A stretch of DNA of 64,000 nt, from NCBI RefSeq assembly GCF_028292945.1, contig NZ_JAQGLJ010000045.1, positions 1 to 64,000 on the forward strand, written 5' to 3'. Positions within the stretch are counted from its first letter, which is position 1. The number at the start of each line of letters is the position of its first letter. A model generated the notes under the pieces. That model searched no databases. It saw nothing but the letters and a program-made list of their open reading frames with translations, and was not told where the DNA came from. The position numbers and the translations under genes were made by a program. Shown here piece after piece: positions 22,228 to 31,322 of the stretch. The stretch comes from Sphingomonas bacterium. Its GTDB lineage: Bacteria > Pseudomonadota > Alphaproteobacteria > Sphingomonadales > Sphingomonadaceae.

Positions 22228-22743
22228 TCAGTGGCCGGCCGTCTGACCGGCGGAACGCAGCTCGGCATATTTGCGCGTGATCGCCGGGATGCTGTCGAGC
22301 ACCAGCTGCGCCATGCGCTTTTCCTCGCCCAGCGACTGCTCCAGCGCCGACCTGGCGTTGGTGAAGCCACCAAGGTCCACCATCGTCAGCAGCGAGGTGT
22401 AGGCGGCGATCTCAAAGTTCTCGAAGGCGTGATTGGCGAAGCTGTTCTTGATGATCTCGTCGGGCGTGAAGACATGCGCCAGAGCGGCCACGTTGCCGAC
22501 TGCGCCCAGCACAACATCCTTGGCGGCCGAGGCCGACGTGCCGAAGCCGTCGAGCAGCGTGTCGATCCGCTGCAACTGCCCCTCCGTCTCGACACGATGC
22601 ATGCGCAGCATGTCGGCCACCTCGGGATAGTTCTCCAGATGCTCGATCTGCCGGTCCATCAATTGCAGCGCCTGATGCTCGACACCATGCGCGTTCTTGA
22701 GACCGGTTATGAAGAGCTGTTGCATATAGGTCTGATCTACCAT
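22228..22743 (-). CDS. Ferritin-like DUF892 (YciE/YciF-type) protein
   Basis: MQQLFITGLKNAHGVEHQALQLMDRQIEHLENYPEVADMLRMHRVETEGQLQRIDTLLDGFGTSASAAKD. Confidence 0.85.
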   Translation of the reverse strand: MVDQTYMQQLFITGLKNAHGVEHQALQLMDRQIEHLENYPEVADMLRMHRVETEGQLQRIDTLLDGFGTSASAAKDVVLGAVGNVAALAHVFTPDEIIKNSFANHAFENFEIAAYTSLLTMVDLGGFTNARSALEQSLGEEKRMAQLVLDSIPAITRKYAELRSAGQTAGH

Positions 22744-22776
22744 CGGTGCGATTCCTTGCTGAAAGTGGACCCGTCC

Positions 22777-22802
22777 AACGGTCGATGTGCGCGTTTGGTT
22801 CA
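22777..22802 (-). promoter_or_regulatory. Candidate EcfG-type (general stress response) promoter for DUF892 gene
   Basis: Minus strand TGAAC-N17-CGTT (4/5 match to -35 GGAAC); the -35 includes the stop codon of the upstream radical SAM gene. Confidence 0.45.
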
Positions 22803-23879
22803 AGCGAACAGCTCACCCTGCGGCCCGGGCGGCGCCCGGAACAGATCGTTGCGCAGCTGCAGCCGCTCGCTGTTCAGCCCGTGCTTGCGACAGGCGCGCT
22901 GAAAGCGGGTGCGGAGCAGGTCGGCCCATGGACCCTGTCCGCGCATCCGGGTGCCGAAATCCGGGTCGTTGTCACGACCGCCGCGTAGAGACTGGATGAT
23001 GCTCATCACCTTGCCGGCGCGGTCGGGGAAATGCTCGTCCAGCCAGGCCCGGAACAGCGGCGCTACCTCCCAGGGCAGCCGCACCGGGATGAAGAAGCAG
23101 CCGCGCGCGCCAGCCTCGGCCGCGCGCTCGATCAGATGCTCCAGCTCATGGTCGGTGATCGCCGGGATGATTGGTGCGATCGAGACATAGACCGGCACGC
23201 CCGCATCGGCGAGGCGGCGGACGGCCGTCAGGCGGCGCTCGGGCGCCGGTGCGCGTGGCTCCACCGTCATCGCGATCTTCGGGTCGAGTGAGGTGACGGA
23301 CAGGCACACGACGGCCAGTCCTTTCGCCGCCATCGGCGCCAGTATGTCGAGATCGCGAACGACGCGATCGGATTTCGTCGTGATCGTCACCGGGTGATCG
23401 CACGCGCTCAGCACTTCGAGCACCTGTCGCGTGATGCGCCACTCGGCTTCGATCGGCTGGTAGGGGTCGGTGTTGGTGCCGAGGGCCATCGGTCGCGCCG
23501 CGTAGCCGGGCTTAGCGAGTTCCGTGCGGAGCAGCGCCGCCGCGCCGGGCTTGGCGAACAGCTTGCTTTCGAAATCCAGCCCCGGCGACAGGTCGAGGAA
23601 GGCATGCGTCGGTCGCGCGAAACAATAGATGCAGCCATGTTCGCAGCCGCGATACGGGTTGATCGAGCGATCGAACGGGATGTCGGGCGAACCGACACGG
23701 TTGATGATGGTGCGCGGGGTCTCGACCGTGACGCTGGTGCGCAGAGGCGGCGCGGCACCGTCGATCTGCTCGCGCGCGTCGAGCCAGTCGCCGTCAGGTT
23801 CCGTGGCCGGCAGGGCGAAGCGGCTGCTCACCGCGTTGAGCGTCGCACCGCGTGTCGGTCGAGTACCGGCCATGGCCAA
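22800..23879 (-). CDS. PA0069-family / SplB-like radical SAM protein
   Basis: NPYRGCEHGCIYCFARPTHAFLDLSPGLDFESKLFAK contains CxxxCxxC; ALGTNTDPYQPIE, ITTKSDRVVRDLDIL. Confidence 0.92.
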   Translation of the reverse strand: MAMAGTRPTRGATLNAVSSRFALPATEPDGDWLDAREQIDGAAPPLRTSVTVETPRTIINRVGSPDIPFDRSINPYRGCEHGCIYCFARPTHAFLDLSPGLDFESKLFAKPGAAALLRTELAKPGYAARPMALGTNTDPYQPIEAEWRITRQVLEVLSACDHPVTITTKSDRVVRDLDILAPMAAKGLAVVCLSVTSLDPKIAMTVEPRAPAPERRLTAVRRLADAGVPVYVSIAPIIPAITDHELEHLIERAAEAGARGCFFIPVRLPWEVAPLFRAWLDEHFPDRAGKVMSIIQSLRGGRDNDPDFGTRMRGQGPWADLLRTRFQRACRKHGLNSERLQLRNDLFRAPPGPQGELFA

Positions 23880-23916
23880 CGCTATACCTCGCGTCAGAAC
23901 ATAGCAAGAACCCTGT

Positions 23917-24258
23917 TCAGAATGAACCGGCCGTTGCAGCGGGCAGAAGCGACCGCATCAGCCCCTGGCTGATCGGCGTATCGAAACGGCACCCGAGTGC
24001 ACCGTCCCTGCTCCACGCCACCCGTGCGGTGATCGGCATTGTCTTCGGGAGGCGTAGCCAGAGCTGGTGCCCTTCCTCGAGAGGCGCGACGTCGCTCAAT
24101 CGGCAGCCGAATGTGGAAATGTCATCCAGCGTGGCGACGAACGGCTCCTCGGTTTCGCCCTGCGCCGTCGCACGCACGCATTCGATCCGATGTCGCGGCT
24201 CCTGCCGCTGATCGTACAGCGCAGAACTCCTGCGGCTAAAGACAATCCGGGTCGCCAT
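23917..24258 (-). CDS. PilZ-domain protein
   Basis: DQRQEPRHRIECVRATAQGETEEPFVATLDDISTFGCRLSDVAPLEEGHQLWLRLPKTMPITARVAWSRDGALGCRFDTPIS resembles a single PilZ domain. Confidence 0.75.
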   Translation of the reverse strand: MATRIVFSRRSSALYDQRQEPRHRIECVRATAQGETEEPFVATLDDISTFGCRLSDVAPLEEGHQLWLRLPKTMPITARVAWSRDGALGCRFDTPISQGLMRSLLPAATAGSF

Positions 24259-24424
24259 CCCGCTCTCCCCGATAAAGCGTTACACTACCTTCTAGGCAGT
24301 CGGATGCTGCAGCCAAGATGAACAGACTGTCAGCATTCGGCTCACTTACGTCAAGTGGCGGCGGGGGAGCGGTGAGTTGAACTTTTCCAGCAGCTTCGAC
24401 GCAAAAGTTAACGGCCGATAGACT

Positions 24425-24952
24425 CTATCGCTCAAGCAGGCGCGGCATCAGCTCGACGAAGTTGCAGGGCCGATGGCGGCTGTCGAGCTGATCCCTGAGG
24501 ATGCCGTCCCACCCGTCCTTCACCGCACCGGTCGATCCCGGCAGGGCGAACAGATAGGTGCCGCGCGCGACCCCGGCGCAGGCGCGCGACTGGATGGTGG
24601 AGGTGCCGATGGTGCGGAAACTGAGCCAGCGGAACAGCTCGCCGAAGCCGGGAATCTCCTTTTCCCAGACGCGCGCGAACGCCTCCGGAGTCACATCGCG
24701 GCCGGTCACGCCCGTGCCACCGGTCGAGATCACGACATCGACAAGCGGGTCGGCGATCCACGCTTCCAGCCGCGCGACGATCGTGTCGGCATCGTCGGGT
24801 TCGATCGCCCGGTCCGCCAGGACGTGCCCGGCATCGGTCAACCGTGCCGCCAGTGTGGCGCCCGATCGATCGTCGGCGGGACCTCGGGTGTCCGAGACGG
24901 TGAGAACGGCGATGCGTACCGGCAGGAAGGGCAGCGAGTCGTCGATGGGCAT
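24425..24952 (-). CDS. moaB: Molybdenum cofactor biosynthesis protein B
   Basis: [87 protein letters not shown]. Confidence 0.93.
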   Translation of the reverse strand: MPIDDSLPFLPVRIAVLTVSDTRGPADDRSGATLAARLTDAGHVLADRAIEPDDADTIVARLEAWIADPLVDVVISTGGTGVTGRDVTPEAFARVWEKEIPGFGELFRWLSFRTIGTSTIQSRACAGVARGTYLFALPGSTGAVKDGWDGILRDQLDSRHRPCNFVELMPRLLER

Positions 24953-24958
24953 CGATGC

Positions 24959-26737
24959 TCAGTCGGTGCCCGTCGTGTTCGCCAGCGCCGCCGAGGCGGC
25001 CGCGCTCGGGCGAGCATCGAGCCGTACGGATGTCGCGCCCGGAAGGCCGGGAAAGCGTGGCCACAGGCCCTGCGCCAGCGCCGTGCGGCTCGCCGAGGCG
25101 GTCTTGCCGGTCTGCGCCTCGTACACCCAGTAGTTGCGCAGCACGGTGGTGACGTAGCCACGCGTCTCCCAATAGGGGATGCTCTCGATGTAGAGCAGCG
25201 GATCGCCGCCATCGCGGACGATCGCGTTCCACTCGGCCACCGGCTTGGCACCGGCGTTGTAGGCGGCGATCACCTTGGGCAGCAGCCCGCCGGTGGTCCC
25301 CGTCATGTCGCGCAGCCGCTCGAGGTGGCGCTGGCCGACGTCCATGTTGACCGACGGCCGCGTCAACGCGGTGCGGTCCATCGCCGGCAGGCCACGCTCG
25401 CGCGCGAAGTCGGTCGCGGCGGCGGGCATGATCTGCATGAGGCCATAGGCGCCGGCGGGGCTGACCACCTTGGCGCGAAAGCTCGATTCCTGCAGCGCGT
25501 GCGCGAACACGAGCGCGCGATCGACGCGCCAGCCGCTTTCCGGCTTCCAGCTCGGCGTCGGGAAGCGAGCCTCGGCGGCGGCTCCCGCCCCGGTCGGACG
25601 GTTATGCGCCAGCCAGAACGTCGTCGCGGGGAGGTCGAGCGCATCGGCGAGACGCGCCAGCGCGGCGAACTCGCCGGGTTCGCCAATGCGGGCCTGCTGG
25701 CGAACCACCTTGTCGGCGAGGTCGGTCTCGCCGATCTCCGCCAGCGCGGCGGCGACGCGGATGTTGGGACGGCGATCCAGCGCCGCCCAATCGCTCGGGA
25801 CCAGCCGGGGCCGGGGCTTGGTGCCCGACCGCAGGCCCAGCGCCTGTTTCGCAAGCTGGCCGTAGAAGGTCTCATCCCACTGCGCCGCCGTCTTCAGCCG
25901 CGCCTCGATCCGGTCGGGTCGGCCGGCCGCCATGTCGGCGCGCGCGGCCCAGTAGAGCGCGGTGGCGCGCAGGTCGACGTCGCCGGCGCGGGTCGCGACG
26001 CCCTCGAACGCCGTCGCTGCCGCCGTGGCGTCGCCCAGCCGCCACATCGCCAGCGCGGCTACCCAGCGCGCGGGCACGGCCCAGTCGCCGGCACCGTCCG
26101 CACCGAGCAGCGCCACGCGGCGTGCGTCGGCGTCGCGGCCGGACAGGTAGTACATCCAGGCGACGCGCTGCCGCCACTCGGTCAAGGCCTCGGGGGTGAG
26201 GCCGGGTGTCGCGTCGAGCAACGACTCCGCCGCCGCGCCGTCGTCGACCTTGACGAAGGGTTGCATGGCGAGCGTCAGGTCGGCCGCGATCCCGTCGCCC
26301 TTGACCGCCTTTGCGCGCAGTCGCGCAGGTGCGCCGTCCCGCCAGATCAGCGTCCGCGTGACCGGAAGCGGTGGCAGCTCAAGCGCGCCGCGTGCCTTGG
26401 CGAGACGGGCCAGCGCGTCGGACTGGGGCAATTCGGGCGACTGGGTGAGGAGCTCGACCAGCGGCTCCAGCTCGACGCGAGGGCTGCCCTTTGCCGTGTA
26501 GAGTTCGGCGCGCGCGATGGCGTGCAGAGGGCCGGGCTTGATCGAATCGAGCTGCAGCTGCGCGTCCTGCCAGCGCTCCTCGCGGATCGCGGCGAACACC
26601 GCCTGATAGCCGTCGCGCTGCGCGGCATCCAGTTGGGGCGGAATGGCGGCGGGCGCGGGCATCGGCGCGGCCGGCGCCGCCGCCAGCGCGGGCAGCGAGG
26701 CAGCCGTTGCCAGGAACATGGCCAGGCTGGCGATCAT
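24959..26737 (-). CDS. Lytic transglycosylase (Slt-type)
   Basis: ALVFAHALQESSFRAKVVSPAGAYGLMQIMPAAATDFARERG..SVNMDVGQRHLERLRDMTGTTGGLLPKVIAAYNAGAKPVAEW; signal peptide. Confidence 0.92.
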   Translation of the reverse strand: MIASLAMFLATAASLPALAAAPAAPMPAPAAIPPQLDAAQRDGYQAVFAAIREERWQDAQLQLDSIKPGPLHAIARAELYTAKGSPRVELEPLVELLTQSPELPQSDALARLAKARGALELPPLPVTRTLIWRDGAPARLRAKAVKGDGIAADLTLAMQPFVKVDDGAAAESLLDATPGLTPEALTEWRQRVAWMYYLSGRDADARRVALLGADGAGDWAVPARWVAALAMWRLGDATAAATAFEGVATRAGDVDLRATALYWAARADMAAGRPDRIEARLKTAAQWDETFYGQLAKQALGLRSGTKPRPRLVPSDWAALDRRPNIRVAAALAEIGETDLADKVVRQQARIGEPGEFAALARLADALDLPATTFWLAHNRPTGAGAAAEARFPTPSWKPESGWRVDRALVFAHALQESSFRAKVVSPAGAYGLMQIMPAAATDFARERGLPAMDRTALTRPSVNMDVGQRHLERLRDMTGTTGGLLPKVIAAYNAGAKPVAEWNAIVRDGGDPLLYIESIPYWETRGYVTTVLRNYWVYEAQTGKTASASRTALAQGLWPRFPGLPGATSVRLDARPSAAASAALANTTGTD

Positions 26738-27438
26738 CGGGCGCTCATCAGCAATTGCAGGTCCTTCCAGGCGTCCGCCTTTTGCGCCGGGCGTTCCAGC
26801 AGCAGGCGCGGGTGAAACGTGGCGATCGCCGCCGCTTCACCACGGTCATGCTTAATAGCATGTAAACCGCCGCGCGCGCGCAGCACTTCCACGCCGGTGA
26901 GCGCGCGGGCGGCGGCGTCGCCCATCAGCAGCAATCGCCGCGGCGCGAGCAGGCCGACATGATGCTGCGCGAGCCGGTGCAGTTCCGCCTGCACCTCGGC
27001 GGGCATGCGCCCGGCGACCGGGCGCTTGGCGCACACCGCGCTGAGGTGGACCTCCCCCCGCGTCAGGCCGATCGCGGCAAGCATCCGGTCGAACAGCTTG
27101 CCCGCCGCGCCGCCGAGCAGGCCGTCGCGATCGTCCTTGTCCGGGCAGTCGACCAGTACCATCAGGCTGGCATCGAGCGGTCCCGTCGCGGCGATCGTCG
27201 CCCCGCGCCAGCTCGCCTCGGGCGCGGCGTCACTTGTCCGCCAGGCGAGGAACTCCGCCAAGGTCGCGGGCAGGGCGGTTGCGGCGGGCAGCGGTTCGGC
27301 AGGCGGTGCCGGGGGCGCCGCGCGGGCGAGCCAGTCGCGCGGGTGGTCCTCGACCAGTATGTCGACCCCCGCCTCGCGCCACCAGTCGAGCGTGCTCGCG
27401 GCGGCGGCGTGCCAATCACCTATGTGTTCCATGCCCAC
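26734..27438 (-). CDS. Uracil-DNA glycosylase-superfamily protein (divergent)
   Basis: GGAAGKLFDRMLAAIGLTRGEVHLSAVCAKRPVAGRMP..LMGDAAARALTG..ATFHPRLLLERPAQKADAWKDLQLL resembles family-4/5 UDG. Confidence 0.75.
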   Translation of the reverse strand: MGMEHIGDWHAAAASTLDWWREAGVDILVEDHPRDWLARAAPPAPPAEPLPAATALPATLAEFLAWRTSDAAPEASWRGATIAATGPLDASLMVLVDCPDKDDRDGLLGGAAGKLFDRMLAAIGLTRGEVHLSAVCAKRPVAGRMPAEVQAELHRLAQHHVGLLAPRRLLLMGDAAARALTGVEVLRARGGLHAIKHDRGEAAAIATFHPRLLLERPAQKADAWKDLQLLMSAR

Positions 27439-27456
27439 GCCCTGCCGTGTCGCCCG

Positions 27457-27474
27457 GTTGACGTAGGGGTCAAC
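27457..27474. promoter_or_regulatory. Candidate operator palindrome upstream of ETF-QO
   Basis: GTTGAC-gtaggg-GTCAAC, perfect 6-bp arms, between the divergent UDG-like and ETF-QO genes. Confidence 0.45.
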
Positions 27475-27551
27475 TTGCTTGATCGGCTTTACGCGTCAAG
27501 ACGTTGCGCGGCCGCGCCGTTCCGTGGCGCCCGCTCCTGGAGCCGAGAAGA

Positions 27552-29213
27552 ATGAGCGAACGTGAATCCATGCCGTACGACGTGGTGATCGTCGGTGCCG
27601 GCCCCGCCGGGCTGTCCGCCGCGATCCGCCTGAAGCAGCTCGCCGAGGAGGGCGGGCGCGAGCTGTCGGTATGCGTGCTGGAAAAGGGGTCGGAGGTCGG
27701 CGCGCACATCCTGTCGGGCGCGGTGATCGATCCGACCGGGCTCGACAAGCTGATCCCCGACTGGCGCGCGACGGACTGCCCGCTGGCGCAGACGCCAGTG
27801 ACGCAGAACCTGCACTGGGTGCTGACACGCAAGGGCAAGTTCAACCTGCCGCACCTGTGGACCCCGCCGTTCCTGCACAACAAGGGGACGTATACGGGCA
27901 GCCTGGGCAGCCTGTGCCGCTGGCTGGCGGGGCGCGCCGAGGCGATGGGGGTGGAGATCTTCCCCGGCTTCGCGGCGGCAGAGATCCTGTTCGACGACAA
28001 TGGGCGGGTGAAGGGCGTCGCGACCGGCGACATGGGCGTGGCGCGCGACGGCACCCACAAATCCGACTACACGCCGGGGCTGGAGCTGCACGCCAAATAT
28101 ACGTTCTTCGCCGAGGGCGTACGCGGACATCTTACCAAGGAGGTGATCCGCACCTTTGACCTGGCGCGCGATGCGCAGCCGCAGGTTTATGGCATCGGGA
28201 TCAAGGAGTTGTGGGACATTGCTCCCGACAAGCACGAGCCAGGCAAGGTCGTCCACACGCAAGGCTGGCCGCTGTCGGAGACCGACGGATCGAACGGCGG
28301 CGGCTGGATCTATCATCAGGCGAACGGGCAGGTGTCGATCGGCTTCGTGACCTGGCTGAACTACACCAACCCGTACCTGTCGCCGTTCCACGAGATGCAG
28401 CGGTGGAAGACCCATCCGGCGGTGCGCGAGTTGCTGGAGGGCGGCAAGCGCGTCTCCTACGGCGCGCGCGCGATCAACGACGGCGGATTGCAGGCGATCC
28501 CCAAGCTGGTCTTCCCCGGCGGCGCGCTGATCGGCTGTTCGGCGGGCTTCCTCAACGTGCCGCGCATCAAGGGTACGCATGGCGCGATGCTGTCGGCGAT
28601 GTGGGCGGCGGAAGCGGCGTTCGCGGCGATCGGGCAGGAGCGGGAGCATGACGAGCTGACCGCGTACCCCGAGGCATTCGACAGCTCCGCGCTGAAGAAG
28701 GAACTGTCGATCGTCCGCAACGTCGTGCCGCTGGTCAAGAAGTTCGGCGACCTGCTCGGCTCCGGAATCTCGGGTGTCGCGATGTGGACCGAGCATTTCG
28801 GGCTGAAATGGCCGGTGACGATGAAGCACAAGCCCGATCACGAGAGCCTGTGGCGCAAGGACCTGGTGCAGCCGATCGACTATCCCAAGCCGGATGGTGT
28901 GCTCACCTTCGACCGCCTGTCGTCGGTGTTCCTGTCGAACACCAATCACGAGGAGGATCAGCCGGTCCACCTGACGCTGCGCGATCCCGACATCCCGATC
29001 ACCTACGACCTGCCGATCTACGACGAGCCGGCGCAGCGTTACTGCCCCGCAGGCGTGTACGAGATCGTCGGCGAGGACACAGGCGATCCCAAGTTCGTCA
29101 TCAACGCGCAGAACTGCGTCCACTGCAAGACGTGCGACATCAAGGATCCGACGCAGAACATCAACTGGGTGGTGCCGGAGGGCGGCGGCGGGCCGAATTA
29201 CCCGAATATGTGA
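27552..29213 (+). CDS. Electron transfer flavoprotein-ubiquinone oxidoreductase
   Basis: DVVIVGAGPAGLSAAIRLKQLAEEGGRELSVCVLEKGSEVGAHILSGAVIDP; C-terminal [4Fe-4S] NAQNCVHCKTCDIKDPTQNINWVVPEGGGGPNYPNM. Confidence 0.97.
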   Translation: MSERESMPYDVVIVGAGPAGLSAAIRLKQLAEEGGRELSVCVLEKGSEVGAHILSGAVIDPTGLDKLIPDWRATDCPLAQTPVTQNLHWVLTRKGKFNLPHLWTPPFLHNKGTYTGSLGSLCRWLAGRAEAMGVEIFPGFAAAEILFDDNGRVKGVATGDMGVARDGTHKSDYTPGLELHAKYTFFAEGVRGHLTKEVIRTFDLARDAQPQVYGIGIKELWDIAPDKHEPGKVVHTQGWPLSETDGSNGGGWIYHQANGQVSIGFVTWLNYTNPYLSPFHEMQRWKTHPAVRELLEGGKRVSYGARAINDGGLQAIPKLVFPGGALIGCSAGFLNVPRIKGTHGAMLSAMWAAEAAFAAIGQEREHDELTAYPEAFDSSALKKELSIVRNVVPLVKKFGDLLGSGISGVAMWTEHFGLKWPVTMKHKPDHESLWRKDLVQPIDYPKPDGVLTFDRLSSVFLSNTNHEEDQPVHLTLRDPDIPITYDLPIYDEPAQRYCPAGVYEIVGEDTGDPKFVINAQNCVHCKTCDIKDPTQNINWVVPEGGGGPNYPNM

Positions 29214-29269
29214 CGCGCCGCGCGGCTTGGGCCGTGCCGGCGCAAAGACTCGCGCAAGCGCGGCCGGCG

Positions 29270-29462
29270 GGTGGGCTTGCCGACCCGTTCCACGCCGCGG
29301 CTTCGCCGCGGCGTGCCTCCAGCCCTGTACTGCCACCAAGAACCCGGCGCGGCCAACCAGGTCCCGGCTTCGGCCGGGGAGGGATGCCGGGTGGGCGTGA
29401 CCCAACTCCTCGCCAAGGTCGCTATGCCGATGTTGGATCCCGGCTCAAGGCCGGGATGACGG
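29270..29462. repeat. Cluster of short intergenic inverted repeats at the left edge of the T6SS locus
   Basis: cgccgcggcttcgccgcggcg, ggtcccggcttcggccggggagg, ggatcccggctcaaggccgggatgac in under 200 bp. Confidence 0.6.
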
Positions 29463-29468
29463 AGGTCC

Positions 29469-31322
29469 CTACCGTTTCCGGTTCCGGCTCTGCTCGTCAT
29501 AGGCCTTGCGGAACTCCTTTGCGAAGACGTCCATGAACGCTTCGTCGGAGCCTTGCGCGACGCCGGAAAACTCGCGCTCATAGGTCTGCCATAGCGTCGC
29601 GTCGCGGCCGCCGGGCAGGAGGCGCTGCATGAAACCGCCGGTCTCCGCGCGCTTTTTGATTGCGGTCGGCGAGAAGCGGTCGAGCGTTGCGCGCAATGCG
29701 CCCTGCATTGCCTTCAACGTCGCCATCTGGTGCGATTGAAGGTCGAAATAGGCATCCTCGATCGCCTTTTCGGCGGGCATGAAGCCGCGTTCGGGCGGAT
29801 TGAGGAGCGCCGCGAGCGCCTGATCGGGGCTGCGCGCGAACTTTATCGGGTTGTTGCCGTCGAATTCGAGCCCGGTCCGTTCCGCGCCCATCTGCGACTT
29901 GGCGCGCGCGCGGGCCTCCACCATCACCACCAGCCCGCCGACCAGCCGCCGCAACAAGTCGCCCGCCCGCTGCAGCGTTTCGGGGGTCGGCTGCTTCACC
30001 TGCTCGGGCCGCAGCCCCGCCGCCGCGGCGAGCGCCATCACGACCTGCGTCATATCGGGCGCGCTGGGGGGCGGTGGCGGTGCAGCGCGCGGCGCCGCTG
30101 CCGGCGGCTGCTGCTGGGGAGCGGACTGACGTGGCGCAGGTTGGCGCGCCGGCTGGGTTGGCGGGGGAAGGGTGCCCTGATCGGGTGCCGCGCCCCAGCC
30201 GTTATCGGCCAGCGGCGGCATCTGAGGCTGCGGCGCTGGAGGTCGCTGTCTGGGGAGCGCATCGGCGGCGCGCTTGTTCAGCCCCAGCGGGTCGGCGTTC
30301 TCCGCCTGCTTCTGCCCGAAGTCGGCGCGCGCCCAGTCGACCACGTTGCTGTTTTCCATCGACCCCCAGATGTCATTGGGAGATGCCGCCTTGGGCCGGT
30401 CGGGCACGGCGCTGGACCAGGCGGAGGATTGCTGCACGGGCGCTTGCGCGGAGTCCCAGGGCGAGGCGGCGCGCTCCTCCGCCTGAACGGGCGCGGGTGC
30501 CCAGCTGTTGCCGCCATCGGTCGGTCCGGCGGGCATTGCGCCACCACCGCCGCCGCCGCCACCGCCGCGTTGCGCATAGGGGGCGGCGGCGTTGAGGCTC
30601 GGGCCCGCCACCGGGGGTGCCCAGGAAGAGGGTTCGGGTGCGTCAGCGGCGGGTGCGGCGCCCCATCCATCGTTCGACGCGGTGGATGCGCCACCCCAGT
30701 CGTCCGCCGGTGCCGCCGGCTCGGCGCCCCAGCCGCCGCTTCCACCGTGGGGACTGGGGGGGGCGCCCCAGCCACCGCCTCCACCAACGTCGCCACCGGC
30801 CGGCGCACCCCAGCCGTCCAGTGGTGCCGCCGAGCCGCCCATGCCGCTGGCGAGGCCGCTGTTCGCGGGCGCGTCGCCCCAACCGCCCAGGTCGGCTTGG
30901 GCAGGGGCAGGGGCATCGCCGCCATGCGCATCCCAGCCCCAACCACCCTCGGCCTGGTGTGCCTGCGCTTCCTGCTCCTCGTGACGTTCCACCGCCGCTG
31001 CGGCTTCGCCCGACAGCGCCGCCACGACCTCGTAGTGGCCGATCAGGAACAGATCGCCCGGCTCGATCCGACGCGGCGCGGCCATGCGGTCGGACGCGCC
31101 GTTGAGGAAGGTGCCGTTGGTGCTGATATCGTTCCAGAGATAAAAGCCGTCGCGAAAGGTGATCTCGCAATGACGCGACGAGATGTAGTTGCGCGGGTCG
31201 GGCAGGCTCCAGTCGCAGGTCGCGGCGCGTCCGATCATCGCGCCGCGCCGGGTGAGCACGAATTCGCGGGAGCCGCCATTGTCCAGCCGGTCGACGTTGC
31301 GGATCGTCAGCGTCAGGCTCAT
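29469..31322 (-). CDS. tagH: T6SS-associated FHA-domain protein (TagH-like)
   Basis: N-terminal FHA: MIGRAATCDWSLPDPRNYISSRHCEITFRDGFYLWNDISTNGTFLNG; long Gly/Trp/Pro linker; C-terminal domain typical of T6SS FHA proteins. Confidence 0.88.
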   Translation of the reverse strand: MSLTLTIRNVDRLDNGGSREFVLTRRGAMIGRAATCDWSLPDPRNYISSRHCEITFRDGFYLWNDISTNGTFLNGASDRMAAPRRIEPGDLFLIGHYEVVAALSGEAAAAVERHEEQEAQAHQAEGGWGWDAHGGDAPAPAQADLGGWGDAPANSGLASGMGGSAAPLDGWGAPAGGDVGGGGGWGAPPSPHGGSGGWGAEPAAPADDWGGASTASNDGWGAAPAADAPEPSSWAPPVAGPSLNAAAPYAQRGGGGGGGGGAMPAGPTDGGNSWAPAPVQAEERAASPWDSAQAPVQQSSAWSSAVPDRPKAASPNDIWGSMENSNVVDWARADFGQKQAENADPLGLNKRAADALPRQRPPAPQPQMPPLADNGWGAAPDQGTLPPPTQPARQPAPRQSAPQQQPPAAAPRAAPPPPPSAPDMTQVVMALAAAAGLRPEQVKQPTPETLQRAGDLLRRLVGGLVVMVEARARAKSQMGAERTGLEFDGNNPIKFARSPDQALAALLNPPERGFMPAEKAIEDAYFDLQSHQMATLKAMQGALRATLDRFSPTAIKKRAETGGFMQRLLPGGRDATLWQTYEREFSGVAQGSDEAFMDVFAKEFRKAYDEQSRNRKR

